64,000 bases of DNA from Algoriphagus litoralis (lineage in GTDB: Bacteria > Bacteroidota > Bacteroidia > Cytophagales > Cyclobacteriaceae). The translations under genes were made by a program, and so were the position numbers. The stretch covers positions 1-64,000 of the forward strand of contig NZ_QGOL01000021.1 of NCBI RefSeq assembly GCF_003259255.1. Reading direction: 5' to 3'. Below are positions 17,288 to 26,320 of the stretch, piece after piece. The first letter of the stretch is position 1, and each line of letters begins with the position of its first letter. The notes under the pieces are model-generated. The model made no database searches. It was not told the DNA's origin and saw only the letters and a list, made by a program, of their open reading frames with translations.

Positions 17288-17884
17288 ATGAAAAACACAA
17301 AATTCTTTTTACTGGCAATCGCCCTAGTTTTCGTTGCTTCCTTCTCTGCAAATGCGCAATTGCAAACCCCATCCCTAAGTCCAGCAGCGACGGTTTCGCA
17401 GGTAGTCGGCTTTACTAAAATCAGCATTGACTATTCTTCACCAGCTGTAAAAGGAAGAAAAATCTTCGGAGAAATCGAGAAATACGGGGTCACTTGGAGA
17501 GCTGGCGCTAATGCGCAGACCGTGATTGAATTCAGTACAGGCGTAAGCATCGGCGGAAAAAACATCCGTGCCGGAAAGTACTCCATCTTCATGACACCGA
17601 CCGAATCAGGCGACTGGACGGTTCACTTGAACAGCAAAGCTGCATCTGTATTTAGCTACATGAAAGATGGCAAGATCGACGAGGCCGCGGTTGCTGCGGA
17701 CGATGCAGTCTCTTTCAAAGCTACCACCGAAAGAGGCGGCAATACAGAGCGACTTCAGTATCATATTTCCGCAGGAGATAACCAGACTGCGACAATCACC
17801 ATGGCTTGGGAAGGTGTAAAAGTGTCTTTCCCTGTGGATACCCAGGTTGCTCAAAAAATGGAACAATTCAAAAGCCAGTTTTAA
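17288..17884 (+). CDS. DUF2911 domain secreted protein
   Basis: This is a 198-aa protein with a Sec signal peptide (MKNTKFFLLAIALVFVASFS, then ANAQ). One DUF2911 domain follows: ISIDYSSPAVKGRKIFGE, WRAGANAQTVIEFS, AGKYSIFMTP and WTVHLN, then a C-terminal beta strand region. The family is common and often highly expressed in Bacteroidota, and its function is not established. The gene stands alone between two intrinsic terminators. Confidence 0.88.
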   Translation: MKNTKFFLLAIALVFVASFSANAQLQTPSLSPAATVSQVVGFTKISIDYSSPAVKGRKIFGEIEKYGVTWRAGANAQTVIEFSTGVSIGGKNIRAGKYSIFMTPTESGDWTVHLNSKAASVFSYMKDGKIDEAAVAADDAVSFKATTERGGNTERLQYHISAGDNQTATITMAWEGVKVSFPVDTQVAQKMEQFKSQF

Positions 17885-17919
17885 GTTTGGCTTAGAAACT
17901 ATTCAATCGATAAGTAAAG

Positions 17920-17949
17920 ACCTGTCTCCCAGAGGGGACAGGTTTTTTC
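17920..17949 (+). terminator. Intrinsic terminator after the DUF2911 gene
   Basis: ACCTGTC (17920-17926) pairs with GACAGGT (17937-17943); CCC/GGG extend the stem across a bulge, followed by a run of six Ts. Confidence 0.88.
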
Positions 17950-18005
17950 ATGCCTTTTTCGGTCAATATTCTTTAAATTCCCCCTCTTTTCGAAATATTC
18001 AACTT

Positions 18006-18848
18006 ATGACCCCACCGATCATCTCAGCCCAGCATCTTCTTTCCCTACTTAGTCAACCCGAACTGATCTTGGTAGACGCAAGAACCAGCCCTAATCCCAA
18101 AGGAACTTTTGAGCAAGGTCACCTGGAAAATGCCCGGTTCGTCGATCCCAATAAGGGCCTAGCCGATATCAAGGAAAATCTTGCGAATGGCGGTCGGCAT
18201 CCGCTTCCGGAAGTACAGGATTTTTGTAAAGTTTTAGGAAAGTTGGGAATTACTCCTGAAAGCCATGTGGTCGTCTATGATGATCAAAATGGTGCCAATG
18301 CAGCTGCACGTATGTGGTGGATGCTTCGTGCATTGGGACATGAAAAGGTCCAAGTGTTGGAGGGAGGTATTCAAGCCGGACAAAAAGCCGGGATCCCAAT
18401 GACCATTGTTGCTGGAGAAGTGCGTGAGGTCTCATCTTATCCTGCGAGAAGTTGGAAATTAGGAATTGCCACCATGGAAGAAGTTGAAAAAGCGGCTTGG
18501 GACAAAGAAAAGCTAATCGTTGATGTCCGATCGGAGGAACGATATCGAGGCGATCATGAACCTATCGATTTGATTGCCGGACATATTCCCGGTGCTGAAA
18601 ACATTCCGCTTACAGAAAATATGGACGGAAGAGGGAATTTTCTTTCTCCGGAAAAATTAAGAGAAAAGTATGGAGAACTACTCGGTGACTTCTCTAATAA
18701 AAACATCATTGTCCATTGCGGTTCGGGAGTATCTGCCTGTCATACGCTTTTAGCCCTAGATTATGCGGGGTTGGGTATCCCCAAACTGTACGTGGGATCC
18801 TGGAGTGAGTGGAGTCGAAATGAAAAACCAATCGGCAAAAGTCTATGA
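18006..18848 (+). CDS. Sulfurtransferase with tandem rhodanese domains
   Basis: This is a 280-aa protein with two rhodanese domains: residues ~5-130 inactive, ~155-275 active. The active-site loop is HCGSGVSACH with Cys238, the pattern of thiosulfate or 3-mercaptopyruvate sulfurtransferases, which move sulfane sulfur from 3-mercaptopyruvate or thiosulfate to thiols or cyanide. The start is the ATG at 18006, where the rhodanese homology begins; the frame is open further upstream across the preceding terminator, which makes an earlier start unlikely. Its stop overlaps the hemolysin III family gene as ATGA. Confidence 0.9.
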   Translation: MTPPIISAQHLLSLLSQPELILVDARTSPNPKGTFEQGHLENARFVDPNKGLADIKENLANGGRHPLPEVQDFCKVLGKLGITPESHVVVYDDQNGANAAARMWWMLRALGHEKVQVLEGGIQAGQKAGIPMTIVAGEVREVSSYPARSWKLGIATMEEVEKAAWDKEKLIVDVRSEERYRGDHEPIDLIAGHIPGAENIPLTENMDGRGNFLSPEKLREKYGELLGDFSNKNIIVHCGSGVSACHTLLALDYAGLGIPKLYVGSWSEWSRNEKPIGKSL

Positions 18849-19501
18849 GCCGGACTGGGAAGATCCAGTTGGAGAAAAGGATTCAAACCCCTGAGGAGGA
18901 ACGGGCCAATGCTTGGTCTCATGGGATTGGTTTAATCCTTGGGCTAGTGGGAATCCCTTTTCTTTTGAGCAAAGCTTTATCCCAAAACGAAACCGAAGCC
19001 ATCATTGGAGCTTTGGCTTTCAGCCTTGGAATTTTATTGGTTTACGGCTTTTCTACGCTTTATCATGCCGCCAAAACCGCATCCAAAAAGGCAAGGCTTC
19101 AAGTCTTGGATCATGTTTCCATTTACTTCTTGATAGCCGGATCTTACACACCAATGGTCTTGGCAATTCTTAAACCTGAAAAAGCGATAATTTTCCTTTC
19201 CATCATCTGGGGTTCAGTTTTGATTGGCACTTTCTTCAAACTCTTTTTTACTAAAAAATTTAAAACCCTTTCCTTGATCATTTACCTCACTATGGGCTGG
19301 CTCGCAGTATTTTTCTTTAGCGAATTAATAGAAAAATTAGCTTTTGAAACCCTTTTTTGGATCGGAGCGGGAGGGCTGAGTTATACCGTAGGAGTCTTTT
19401 TTTATGTAAAGAGCCAAAAACAATACTATCACGCCATTTGGCATCTATTTGTATTGGCAGGAACTGCTGCGCACTATGTTGCGGTATTTCAGATTGTGTA
19501 A
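18845..19501 (+). CDS. trhA: Hemolysin III family (PAQR-type) membrane protein
   Basis: This is a 218-aa protein with seven hydrophobic segments. It has the family hallmarks NAWSHGIGLILG near the start, the STLYHAA motif after TM2, HVSIYFLIAGSYTP in TM3, and the C-terminal YHAIWHLFVLAGTAAHY with paired His. These Ser/His/Asp residues form the putative metal site of PAQR/hydrolase-like proteins. In bacteria TrhA members are linked to membrane energetics and lipid homeostasis rather than proven haemolysis. It is translationally coupled to the sulfurtransferase. Confidence 0.9.
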   Translation: MSRTGKIQLEKRIQTPEEERANAWSHGIGLILGLVGIPFLLSKALSQNETEAIIGALAFSLGILLVYGFSTLYHAAKTASKKARLQVLDHVSIYFLIAGSYTPMVLAILKPEKAIIFLSIIWGSVLIGTFFKLFFTKKFKTLSLIIYLTMGWLAVFFFSELIEKLAFETLFWIGAGGLSYTVGVFFYVKSQKQYYHAIWHLFVLAGTAAHYVAVFQIV

Positions 19502-19635
19502 ACTCCCCTTTTACAGCCCTCAAATCATCTGGATTTTGCTTTCCCCCATTTAGGCTAAAAACAAGCCCAGTCATCAAATTTCGACCTGCAAATCACGTAG
19601 ATTTTTTAACTTGATCTTAACCCAAATCCTGCAGT

Positions 19636-20739
19636 ATGGCTTCACTTTCACCTAACCCAACCCAGCGATTAGTTTCCCTGGATGTGTATCGAGGTTTGAC
19701 CATGTTTTTGCTGGTAGCAGAAGCTGCCTTGGTCTATGATTCTTTATTGGAGCTTTTTCCAGAAGGCCATGTTTTGCATTCGTTTTTCTTACAATTCACT
19801 CATCATGAATGGAATGGATTACGCTTTTGGGACCTGATCCAGCCATTTTTCATGTTTATTGTGGGGGTGGCGATGCCATTTTCCCTCAATAAAAGGTTGG
19901 CTATTTCTGAGGATCAAGGTAAAGTCACGCTTCACATTCTCAAGCGTTGTTTGTTTCTTTTCCTTTTCGGCACAGGCCTGCATTGCATCTATTCGGGGGA
20001 ATTGGTTTTTGAATTATGGAATGTCTTGACCCAACTTTCCTTCACTATTTTGGTTACCTACTTCCTACTTACCAAAGGTTGGAAAGTTCAGCTGGGTGTG
20101 TCTTTGGGACTTTTGGTACTGACAGAGGTACTCTACCGAGTTTACAATCCCGAGGTTTCCTTTGAGCACGGAAGCAATTTTGGGAATTACATTGATCAAC
20201 TCCTAATGGGCAAAATCAATAATGGAGGCTGGGTGGCAATCAATGCAATCCCAACTGCTGCCCACACCATTTGGGGTGCTATTTGTGGAAATTTACTTCT
20301 TTCCAAAAAACCGGATTCCGAGAAAGTCAGAACATTTGTGATTGCAGGATTGGTAGGATTAGTAATTGGATTTGGCCTTGATTTGGCTGAAATTACACCC
20401 ATCATCAAGCGAATCAGTACCACTGCTTTTGTATTTGCGTCCGGAGGATTTGCAGTGCTTGCTTTAGCTTTATTTTACTGGCTGGTAGATATCAAAAAGC
20501 GAAAAGGATGGGTTTTCCCCTTTTTGATCGTTGGGATGAACTCAATTTTCATTTACCTATTTGCAGAGATTTTGGGAAGATGGCTATTTCGGACCATTGG
20601 AATTTTCAGTACGGGTTTTCTTGGTTGGACAGGAATAGGAGAACATGGATTGGCGCTGATTACAGCTTTGATCACCTTGACTGCACTTTGGGGATTGTGC
20701 TATTTCCTCTATCGAAAAGGAATTTTTTTGAGGATTTGA
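19636..20739 (+). CDS. Acyltransferase-like multi-pass membrane protein (DUF5009 / HGSNAT-like)
   Basis: This is a 367-aa protein with about ten membrane helices. The N-terminal RLVSLDVYRGLTMFLLVAE signature and the following DLIQPFFMFIVGVAMPFS segment are typical of the NagX/DUF5009 group related to heparan-alpha-glucosaminide N-acetyltransferase. That group is thought to transfer acetyl groups across the membrane to sugars. The predicted catalytic His lies in FTHHEW (about residue 55). The target sugar is unknown. It stands alone and is followed by a hairpin shared with the convergent gene. Confidence 0.82.
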   Translation: MASLSPNPTQRLVSLDVYRGLTMFLLVAEAALVYDSLLELFPEGHVLHSFFLQFTHHEWNGLRFWDLIQPFFMFIVGVAMPFSLNKRLAISEDQGKVTLHILKRCLFLFLFGTGLHCIYSGELVFELWNVLTQLSFTILVTYFLLTKGWKVQLGVSLGLLVLTEVLYRVYNPEVSFEHGSNFGNYIDQLLMGKINNGGWVAINAIPTAAHTIWGAICGNLLLSKKPDSEKVRTFVIAGLVGLVIGFGLDLAEITPIIKRISTTAFVFASGGFAVLALALFYWLVDIKKRKGWVFPFLIVGMNSIFIYLFAEILGRWLFRTIGIFSTGFLGWTGIGEHGLALITALITLTALWGLCYFLYRKGIFLRI

Positions 20740-20800
20740 TTTGAGAAAATAGAGGATCTATCGCCAAGTTTCGCTACAGAAAAAATTGATTTAGAGACAT

Positions 20801-20832
20801 AAAAAAAGTGTAACACTTCAAGCGCTACACTT
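20801..20832 (-). terminator. Intrinsic terminator for the PNPOx-like gene (bidirectional position)
   Basis: AAGTGTA (20806-20812) and TACACTT (20826-20832) form the stem. Read on the minus strand it ends in a seven-base U run, which suits the gene ending at 20854. It also lies downstream of the convergent plus-strand gene. Confidence 0.72.
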
Positions 20833-20853
20833 CTCTATGAAAGAGTTTTAACC

Positions 20854-21390
20854 TTAGAGGATCAAATCACCTTCAATCGAATCATCCATTGTCTTTCCAG
20901 AAATAGCGCTAAAAAGGACCTTGATCCCAGCTATCGCATTTCCGTGCTTGTTGTCCCAGTAATAACCAGAATCAGGAATAAACTGGATAACTGAAATCCT
21001 CGGATCATCGATTCCTTCGGTAAACCAAGCCTTTACGGTTGGATCCCAAAGTTCCTTGATCTTTTCTTTATCGTAACTCAGTACTGCATGTCCGTTGAGT
21101 TCCAGAAAATCGGAGTAAGAAGAACCCTGAAAATATAATGTGACATTCTTATTCTGCTCCAATTCCATATTTTTCATGCTGTCTTTCGCGCTGAGAAACC
21201 AGACATTTCCTGCCTCGTCTGTTTTTTGTACTGCCATTGGCCGAGATTTATGAGAGCCGTTTAGCTGAGCCTGAGTCACAAAAAAGCAGGAACCGGATTT
21301 GTCGATAAGGGAGCGAATTTTCTCCACAGCCTCCATCCCCGACAAATTTTTTCTGTTTTGTTCTTCTTGCCTTTCGTTAATTGAGTCCAT
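20854..21390 (-). CDS. Pyridoxamine 5'-phosphate oxidase-like (general stress protein 26) family protein
   Basis: This is a 178-aa split-barrel flavin-binding protein. Domain features are the N-terminal SCFFVTQAQLNGSHKSRPMA strand, VWFLSAKDSMKNMELEQN, VTLYFQG and the C-terminal ISVIQFIPDSGYYWDNKHG. Members bind FMN or FAD and are associated with stress responses; the reaction is not known. Its own ATG at 21390 fits the domain start. The gene is monocistronic by spacing. Confidence 0.85.
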   Translation of the reverse strand: MDSINERQEEQNRKNLSGMEAVEKIRSLIDKSGSCFFVTQAQLNGSHKSRPMAVQKTDEAGNVWFLSAKDSMKNMELEQNKNVTLYFQGSSYSDFLELNGHAVLSYDKEKIKELWDPTVKAWFTEGIDDPRISVIQFIPDSGYYWDNKHGNAIAGIKVLFSAISGKTMDDSIEGDLIL

Positions 21391-21859
21391 AGTTAAGATG
21401 GTTTAGTGATTTTAAGTTTAAGATTGCCTCTTGCTAATCAGTATGGAGGCAGTTGAATAGTAATCAATCAAAAGTTCATCCAAGAACACTTTGTCATTTA
21501 TAGAATAATGCGTTCAAAAATTAATCGCTTCTCTTAAAAATTAAATTGCGCAGCGATTAGCAGTTAAGAGAACGATTGACATGGTTTTGACCAAAGGACT
21601 ATTCGAATGGTTCCACAATAGGCCAAGGATTTAAAAAATTGAATTGTCAAAAAGTAGGTAAACTTCTTTTCCCGATGCTTCAAAGAGAGTTTCAAATTCC
21701 ACAAACTGTGTATTTTTCGAACCACTTTCGGACATTCCAAGATTTTGACTGAGTGCTCTGCACTACTGCCGGTTTTAATTCCCCCTTTAATACAGGAGAT
21801 AAACATTGCCTTGCCCTGGATCCGAATCCTCGAATTGTAGTCAATTCATTTGGTTAAAA
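21391..21859. other. 470-bp intergenic stretch with a nested inverted repeat, no supported gene
   Basis: No convincing protein is encoded here on either strand; an 80-codon minus frame (21564-21806) lacks any domain-like pattern. The stretch does hold AATCGCTTCTCTTAA (21523-21537) facing TTAAGAGAACGATT (21564-21577), a near-perfect inverted repeat. A competing arm, AGCGATT (21553-21559), can pair with AATCGCT of the first arm, so two alternative folds are possible. It could be a small RNA or the 5' region of a neighbouring transcript. Confidence 0.4.
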
Positions 21860-22108
21860 TTAGCTGTTTCTTAATGCCTCTATCAATTCCTTCTTGGTCA
21901 TCTTGCTTCTACCCGAGATTCCGACTTGCTTTGCTTTTTCATAGAGGTCCTGCTTAGATCGGTCTTCGTATTTTTCAGCTTTTCCGCCCTTTTTTCCAGA
22001 ATCAGGGGTATTGGCTATTCTTGCAGCTTTTTGCGCGCTCATGCCCTTTTCTCTTAGCGCTTCGTATTTCGCATCATCCTTTATGCTTGGGCCGTGATCC
22101 TTTGCCAT
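21860..22108 (-). CDS. Small Rho-termination-factor-N-like protein
   Basis: This is an 82-aa, very basic and charged protein. The N-terminal half (DAKYEALREKGMSAQKAARIAN) resembles small bacterial proteins of the DUF7218 type. The C-terminal half (DLYEKAKQVGISGRSKMTKKELIEALR) is a Rho N-terminal/SAP-like helix-extension-helix motif that binds nucleic acid. It is probably a nucleoid- or stress-associated protein. Its ATG at 22108 fits. It is flanked by long spacers, so it is probably transcribed alone. Confidence 0.8.
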   Translation of the reverse strand: MAKDHGPSIKDDAKYEALREKGMSAQKAARIANTPDSGKKGGKAEKYEDRSKQDLYEKAKQVGISGRSKMTKKELIEALRNS

Positions 22109-22327
22109 GATTAGTCTGTTTTATGGGTTTATACCTTTGATTTATCAGGAAACGACTCCGACTAAATCTCCAAAGTCAAAGTGATTCCGGAAATATAAAT
22201 CAAATATGAAGCCGAGTGAGCTTCATTTTGATTGTAGAAAAGGATAAACCTTTGTTCAATGTGGTATTTTACTTCGGCAAGTACATCGGAAAATCTAATT
22301 CAAAATCGCAAAGGTAAAGTAGAAGTA

Positions 22328-23356
22328 CTATTGGAAATTCCCCGTATCCACGTCTTTTATAAACTGTATCAAACCGGGAAAAAAGTGCTCCGGATCATCA
22401 TATTGACTCAGGTGACTACCGTTCGGACAAAGTAAGAATCTGCCGTTTTGAACTTCTCCAGCCATCCATTCCATGTGTTTGGGATCCATCGTGTCGTGTG
22501 TCCCGCCGATGACCAAAGTTGGAACGGTGATATTTTTCAATTGATCCTTCACATCCCAACCTTCCAGACTTGCTCCTGAAGTAATCCCAAATTCGCTGTA
22601 GCCCTGCATGTACACATAGACGTTGGGATTAACCTGTCCCATCATGCGGTTGATCTCTTCAGGCCATTCATTAGGGGGCATGCGAAGGACGTGCTGCGGA
22701 TAGTGATGCTCCCCGAGCAATTCCATGTAGCGGGGATTTTCGAAGTCATTGTTCTTTTCGATTTCCATCAGTTCGGCAAACACAGCCGGCGGCATCTGAG
22801 GACCGAGAACTTCCTTCGCGTATTTCTCATAGTCATCCAAGCTCGCCATCATGTTGGAAATGATCAGGCCTTTGAGTTTATCTTGGTGCTTAAAAGCATA
22901 TTCCATCCCGAGCATTCCTCCCCAAGACTGCCCGTAGAGGTAAAAGTTATTCTTGTCCAGCCCCAACGCAATTCTCACCTGCTCCACTTCATCTACAAAT
23001 CGCTCAATCGTCCACAAAGTAGAATCCTCCGGCTGATCCGAGTGCGCCGAGCCCAACTGATCATACCAGATAAACTCGATGTTTTCCTGAGGGAGGAAAT
23101 CGGTGAAGTTCGCATATTGCTCATGCGTCATGCCCGGTCCCCCATGTAGCAAAAGCACTTTCATGGTCGGATTGTCACCTACCCGCTTGGTCCACACTTT
23201 AAATTCACCTTTAGGCGTTTGGATCGGGATCAGTTGAACTCCAGCTTCCAATGCTACTGCTGTCGAATCAGCCTGAATTGTTTCAGTCTGGGTGGAAGGT
23301 TGACAGGAGAAAAGAGCAATTGCTGCAAAAAGAAGTAGAAACCAAGGATTTTTCAT
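22328..23356 (-). CDS. Proline iminopeptidase-family lipoprotein (alpha/beta hydrolase)
   Basis: The protein is about 342 aa with a lipoprotein signal (MKNPWFLLLFAAIALFSC, Cys at residue 18). The alpha/beta-hydrolase fold is seen in the oxyanion motif LLHGGPGMTHEQY, the nucleophile elbow GQSWGGMLG, the acid in GGTHDTMDPKH and the catalytic His in CPNGSHLSQYD. This pattern is the proline iminopeptidase (S33) family, which removes N-terminal residues, often proline, from peptides. The ATG at 23356 is preferred for its signal peptide; the frame is open seven codons further. It is probably attached to the periplasmic face or the outer membrane. Confidence 0.87.
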   Translation of the reverse strand: MKNPWFLLLFAAIALFSCQPSTQTETIQADSTAVALEAGVQLIPIQTPKGEFKVWTKRVGDNPTMKVLLLHGGPGMTHEQYANFTDFLPQENIEFIWYDQLGSAHSDQPEDSTLWTIERFVDEVEQVRIALGLDKNNFYLYGQSWGGMLGMEYAFKHQDKLKGLIISNMMASLDDYEKYAKEVLGPQMPPAVFAELMEIEKNNDFENPRYMELLGEHHYPQHVLRMPPNEWPEEINRMMGQVNPNVYVYMQGYSEFGITSGASLEGWDVKDQLKNITVPTLVIGGTHDTMDPKHMEWMAGEVQNGRFLLCPNGSHLSQYDDPEHFFPGLIQFIKDVDTGNFQ

Positions 23357-23513
23357 GTGTGATGTGAATTGTTCCAAAACAAGTTAATCCAAAGATCTCA
23401 AGGATTCAACACCAAACATGCTATGGGAGATTTGGAGGTAAATGAGAAAAAAATCCAGTAATGTTAAGAGCAAAAACTCGAAGATATTCGAGTTGGAATT
23501 TTTGAACTTCAAT

Positions 23514-23850
23514 TTATCTGAGAGAAATTCTTACTTCTAAATCGCCCTCTACTTTACCCAAAGGACTATAGTTAAACAAAAATTCCTGGGCATAATAATC
23601 TCCTTCGATTAAAGTATCAATTTTCCCATTTCCTTTAAACTTAAAATATTCTTGTAACAGGATCTCACCTTCCATATTTCCAGAAATCTCTAGCCTATAA
23701 TAATTTGGATGGAAGCCACAAAAGTTAAAATCCAGTTTTTCAGAATATGGCTTACCCAAATCAAATTTGCTCACAGCCAACTCACACTTTTGTAGCCTAC
23801 CACAACTCCCAAGAGTTAAAACCAAAAATAAAAACAGCTATTTTCTTCAT
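23514..23850 (-). pseudogene. Small lipoprotein gene with a one-base frameshift in its signal peptide
   Basis: Reading from the ATG at 23850, the frame encodes MKKIAVFIF and then runs out. In the next frame the sequence continues as LVLTLGSCGRLQKCEL and stays open to 23514. Removing one base from the A-run at 23824-23828 (plus strand) would restore MKKIAVFI-LVLTLGSC, a textbook lipoprotein signal with lipobox L-G-S-C, on a mature protein of about 95 residues. The mature part is beta-rich (YYRLEISGNMEGEILLQEYF) with no recognised family. It may be a pseudogene, a slippage-controlled gene or a base-call error. A short TTG-started form (23514-23825) would lack a usable signal. Confidence 0.6.
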
Positions 23851-23864
23851 ATAACTCATATAGG

Positions 23865-23892
23865 AAACTCCAAGCCTTTCGACTTGGAGTTT
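23865..23892 (-). terminator. Hairpin closing the Gfo/Idh/MocA transcription unit
   Basis: AAACTCCAAG (23865-23874) and CTTGGAGTTT (23883-23892) form a perfect 10-bp stem with an 8-base loop. It starts about 20 bp past the stop of the minus-strand oxidoreductase gene. Confidence 0.7.
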
Positions 23893-23913
23893 TTAGACTT
23901 CTGACTTTTTAAT

Positions 23914-25077
23914 TCAGACTTTTTCAACCCACTCTACACCGGTATCTTTCCAAGATCGAGAGTTGGCAGATTCGATGACTGCTTCGCAGACTTTCTGAGT
24001 TTCAAATGCGTCCCGGAAAGTCGGATGACAAGGTTCCCCAGTCTGCAAACTTAGGAAGAAATCAGAAACCTGATGGATAAAGGAATGCTCATAGCCGATG
24101 GAAGTGCCCGGAATCCACCAGCGCTTCATGTACGGATGGTCCCCGTCGGTCACGTGAATGGAACGCCATCCCCGCACAATTCCTTCGTCACTGTGATCGA
24201 AATATTCTAATCGGGTCAAATCATGTAGATCCCAGCGGATCGAAGCATGCTCCCCATTTATTTCAAAAGTATAAAGTGCCTTGTGCCCACGAGCATAGCG
24301 TGTGGCCTCGAAGAGTCCCAAGGAACCGTTGTCAAAGTGACAATGGAAAATACAGGCATCGTCAATTCCGACTTTTTGCTTTTCCCCTGAACCCACATGA
24401 ACTCTCTCTTTTACAAACGTTTCTGTCATGGCCGAGACATCTTTTATTCCACCATTAAGCCACATCGCCGTATCGATGCAGTGCGCCAAAAGGTCTCCCG
24501 TCACTCCCGACCCCGCGGCATCCACATCCAGTCTCCAGAGACCGTCACCTCCTTGCGGCAATTCGGGATTGATGGTCCAATCCTGCAAGAAGTTGGCTCG
24601 ATAATGGAAAATTTTCCCAAGCTTGCCTGAGGCGACAATGTTTTTGGCCAAGGTTACAGCCGGAACCCTTCGGTAATTGTACCAGACGGTATTTTTCACT
24701 CCGGCTGCTTCCACCGCTTTCACCATTTCTTCAGCTTCAGCTACAGTTCGAGCCAAAGGCTTTTCGCAAAGGATCATCTTTCCTGCTTTAGCCGCTGCGA
24801 TGGCGATTTCGGCATGGGAATCATTTGGGGTACAAATGTCCACAGCATCGATATCGTCACGCGCGATGATCTTTCGCCAGTCCGTCTCGATAGACGCATA
24901 GCCCCACTGATCAGCAAATGCTTGCGCACGCTCTGCCTTCCTGGAGCAGCAAGCTTGAAGCACGGGAACGTATTCGTATTCCGGGAAAAAGTCAGCTAAA
25001 CGTTTGTAACCATTGGTATGTATTCGGCCCATCAGCCCTGTGCCGATCAGTCCGATTCGTATTTGTTTTTTTGACAT
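23914..25077 (-). CDS. Gfo/Idh/MocA-family oxidoreductase
   Basis: This is a 387-aa NAD(P)-dependent oxidoreductase. The N-terminal Rossmann domain has IGLIGTGLMGRIHTNGY (residues ~6-22) and CTPNDSHAEIA, followed by the family's catalytic lysine motif CEKPLARTVAEAEEM. The C-terminal beta domain has DLLAHCIDTAMWLNG with the usual His. No export signal is visible, so it acts in the cytoplasm. Members oxidise or reduce a sugar hydroxyl, often at C3. It is the last of a minus-strand series (DUF4432, cupin, TIM barrel, this gene), which suggests a sugar-modification pathway. Substrate unknown. Confidence 0.88.
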   Translation of the reverse strand: MSKKQIRIGLIGTGLMGRIHTNGYKRLADFFPEYEYVPVLQACCSRKAERAQAFADQWGYASIETDWRKIIARDDIDAVDICTPNDSHAEIAIAAAKAGKMILCEKPLARTVAEAEEMVKAVEAAGVKNTVWYNYRRVPAVTLAKNIVASGKLGKIFHYRANFLQDWTINPELPQGGDGLWRLDVDAAGSGVTGDLLAHCIDTAMWLNGGIKDVSAMTETFVKERVHVGSGEKQKVGIDDACIFHCHFDNGSLGLFEATRYARGHKALYTFEINGEHASIRWDLHDLTRLEYFDHSDEGIVRGWRSIHVTDGDHPYMKRWWIPGTSIGYEHSFIHQVSDFFLSLQTGEPCHPTFRDAFETQKVCEAVIESANSRSWKDTGVEWVEKV

Positions 25078-25080
25078 AAT

Positions 25081-25170
25081 AATTGAATTTGAAATTTGAA
25101 AGGTTTGAAATTTGAAATTGTCAAGCCTTAGAGTTAAGTGAATCTCGAATTTTGAATCTCAAATATCGAA
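25081..25170. repeat. Word-repeat spacer (TTGAAATTTGAAAGG type)
   Basis: A run of TTTGAAATTTGAAAGG / TCTCGAATTTTGAATCTC / AAATATCGAATC words fills the spacer between the oxidoreductase and the TIM-barrel gene and runs up to both. Confidence 0.6.
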
Positions 25171-26193
25171 TCAACCATTCCAGCCATGTGCTTCTCGCAC
25201 CTTCACCATCGCAGTTAGGATATCATTCCAGGTTTGCTGATTTTCCATCACTGCATTTGGGAACATGCAACCATCCCAGCAGATGTGTTGGAATGCTTTG
25301 GTTAGCTCGCCTTTTCCATCCCGAAGCCAATATCCCGCATCGTGCGCAATATCCAGAAGTCCGTTTGGATCAGTGGCCTGGCAATGGCGGCCTGTTTTAT
25401 CGTGAGAACCTGAACCGAAAACAGAACCGTCATTTTGTGCGACGTGAAAGTCAATCGTCCAAGGACGTAAAGCATCAGTCACCGTTTTCAAAGCCGCTTT
25501 GATCGTTTCTCGGTCTTTCAGATCCGCATCTATTGGTAAAATCCGATTTTCTGGAGCATTATAACCCATGGTATAAAGGAAAGTATGGGACATATCTGCC
25601 TGGAAACCGATGTTTGGACGATCGACCATTTCCAGTAGCTCTACCATGTGCTTCCAGCTATGCATCGCACCCCAGCAGATTTCTCCCTCAGCAGCTAATT
25701 TCTCACCAAATCCAGCCGCCACATCGCAAGCCTCACGGAATGTCTCAGCTATTTGCTTCGTATTTGCAACAGGGTCTTTTGCCCAATCGGAAACTCCTGC
25801 AGCAGAGTCGATCCGGACAACTCCATAATGTCTTACTCCCAGTGATTTCAGCTGTTGGCCAAATTCACAGGATTTACGGACCATTTCCACAAAAGTCTTG
25901 CGCTGATCAGCTGTACCCATGGCAGATCCTGCCCAGATCGGAGCAACCAAGGAACCCACGTTCAAGTTGTATTTGGAAACTTTATCGGCAAGTTTTTTCG
26001 CCTCGTCAGGATTGTTCAGGTCAAAGTGCGGTTCGAGCAAACCCACATCAATTCCGTCAAATTTCACCCCGTTTACTTCCGCGGCAGCGGTCATGGACAG
26101 AAGTGTATCAAAAGGAATGACTGGTTCGGAATCCGGGCCTTTGCCCACCAATCCCGGCCAGGTGGCGTTGTGGAGTTTTGGGAAGTTGTTCAT
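25171..26193 (-). CDS. Sugar isomerase/epimerase-like TIM-barrel protein
   Basis: This is a 340-aa cytoplasmic xylose-isomerase-like TIM barrel without a signal peptide. Metal-ligand and core segments are seen as GVKFDGIDVGLLEPHFD, WGAMHSWKHM, NIGFQADMSHTFLY and WTIDFHVAQNDG, followed by SHDKTGRHCQATDPNG. The last segment is rich in His and Asp and suggests a metal-dependent epimerase or isomerase. Its neighbours (Gfo/Idh/MocA, cupin, DUF4432) suggest it acts on the same sugar. It is preceded by a CCAATAACTAATAACC-type leader. The reaction is unknown. Confidence 0.82.
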   Translation of the reverse strand: MNNFPKLHNATWPGLVGKGPDSEPVIPFDTLLSMTAAAEVNGVKFDGIDVGLLEPHFDLNNPDEAKKLADKVSKYNLNVGSLVAPIWAGSAMGTADQRKTFVEMVRKSCEFGQQLKSLGVRHYGVVRIDSAAGVSDWAKDPVANTKQIAETFREACDVAAGFGEKLAAEGEICWGAMHSWKHMVELLEMVDRPNIGFQADMSHTFLYTMGYNAPENRILPIDADLKDRETIKAALKTVTDALRPWTIDFHVAQNDGSVFGSGSHDKTGRHCQATDPNGLLDIAHDAGYWLRDGKGELTKAFQHICWDGCMFPNAVMENQQTWNDILTAMVKVREAHGWNG

Positions 26194-26320
26194 GGTTATG
26201 GGGTTAATGGTTATTAGTTATTGGGAATTTGTTACTTGTTGGATGTCCAATGACTGATGATTGGAGACCGAAGAATGCCAGATTTTGTCTTTTGTCTAAA
26301 AACTAGCGTCTTAAGTCTTT

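Noticed and set aside
21564..21806. 80-codon minus frame in the spacer upstream of the PNPOx-like gene
   Set aside because: No domain pattern, composition resembles non-coding AT-rich DNA, and it overlaps an inverted repeat.
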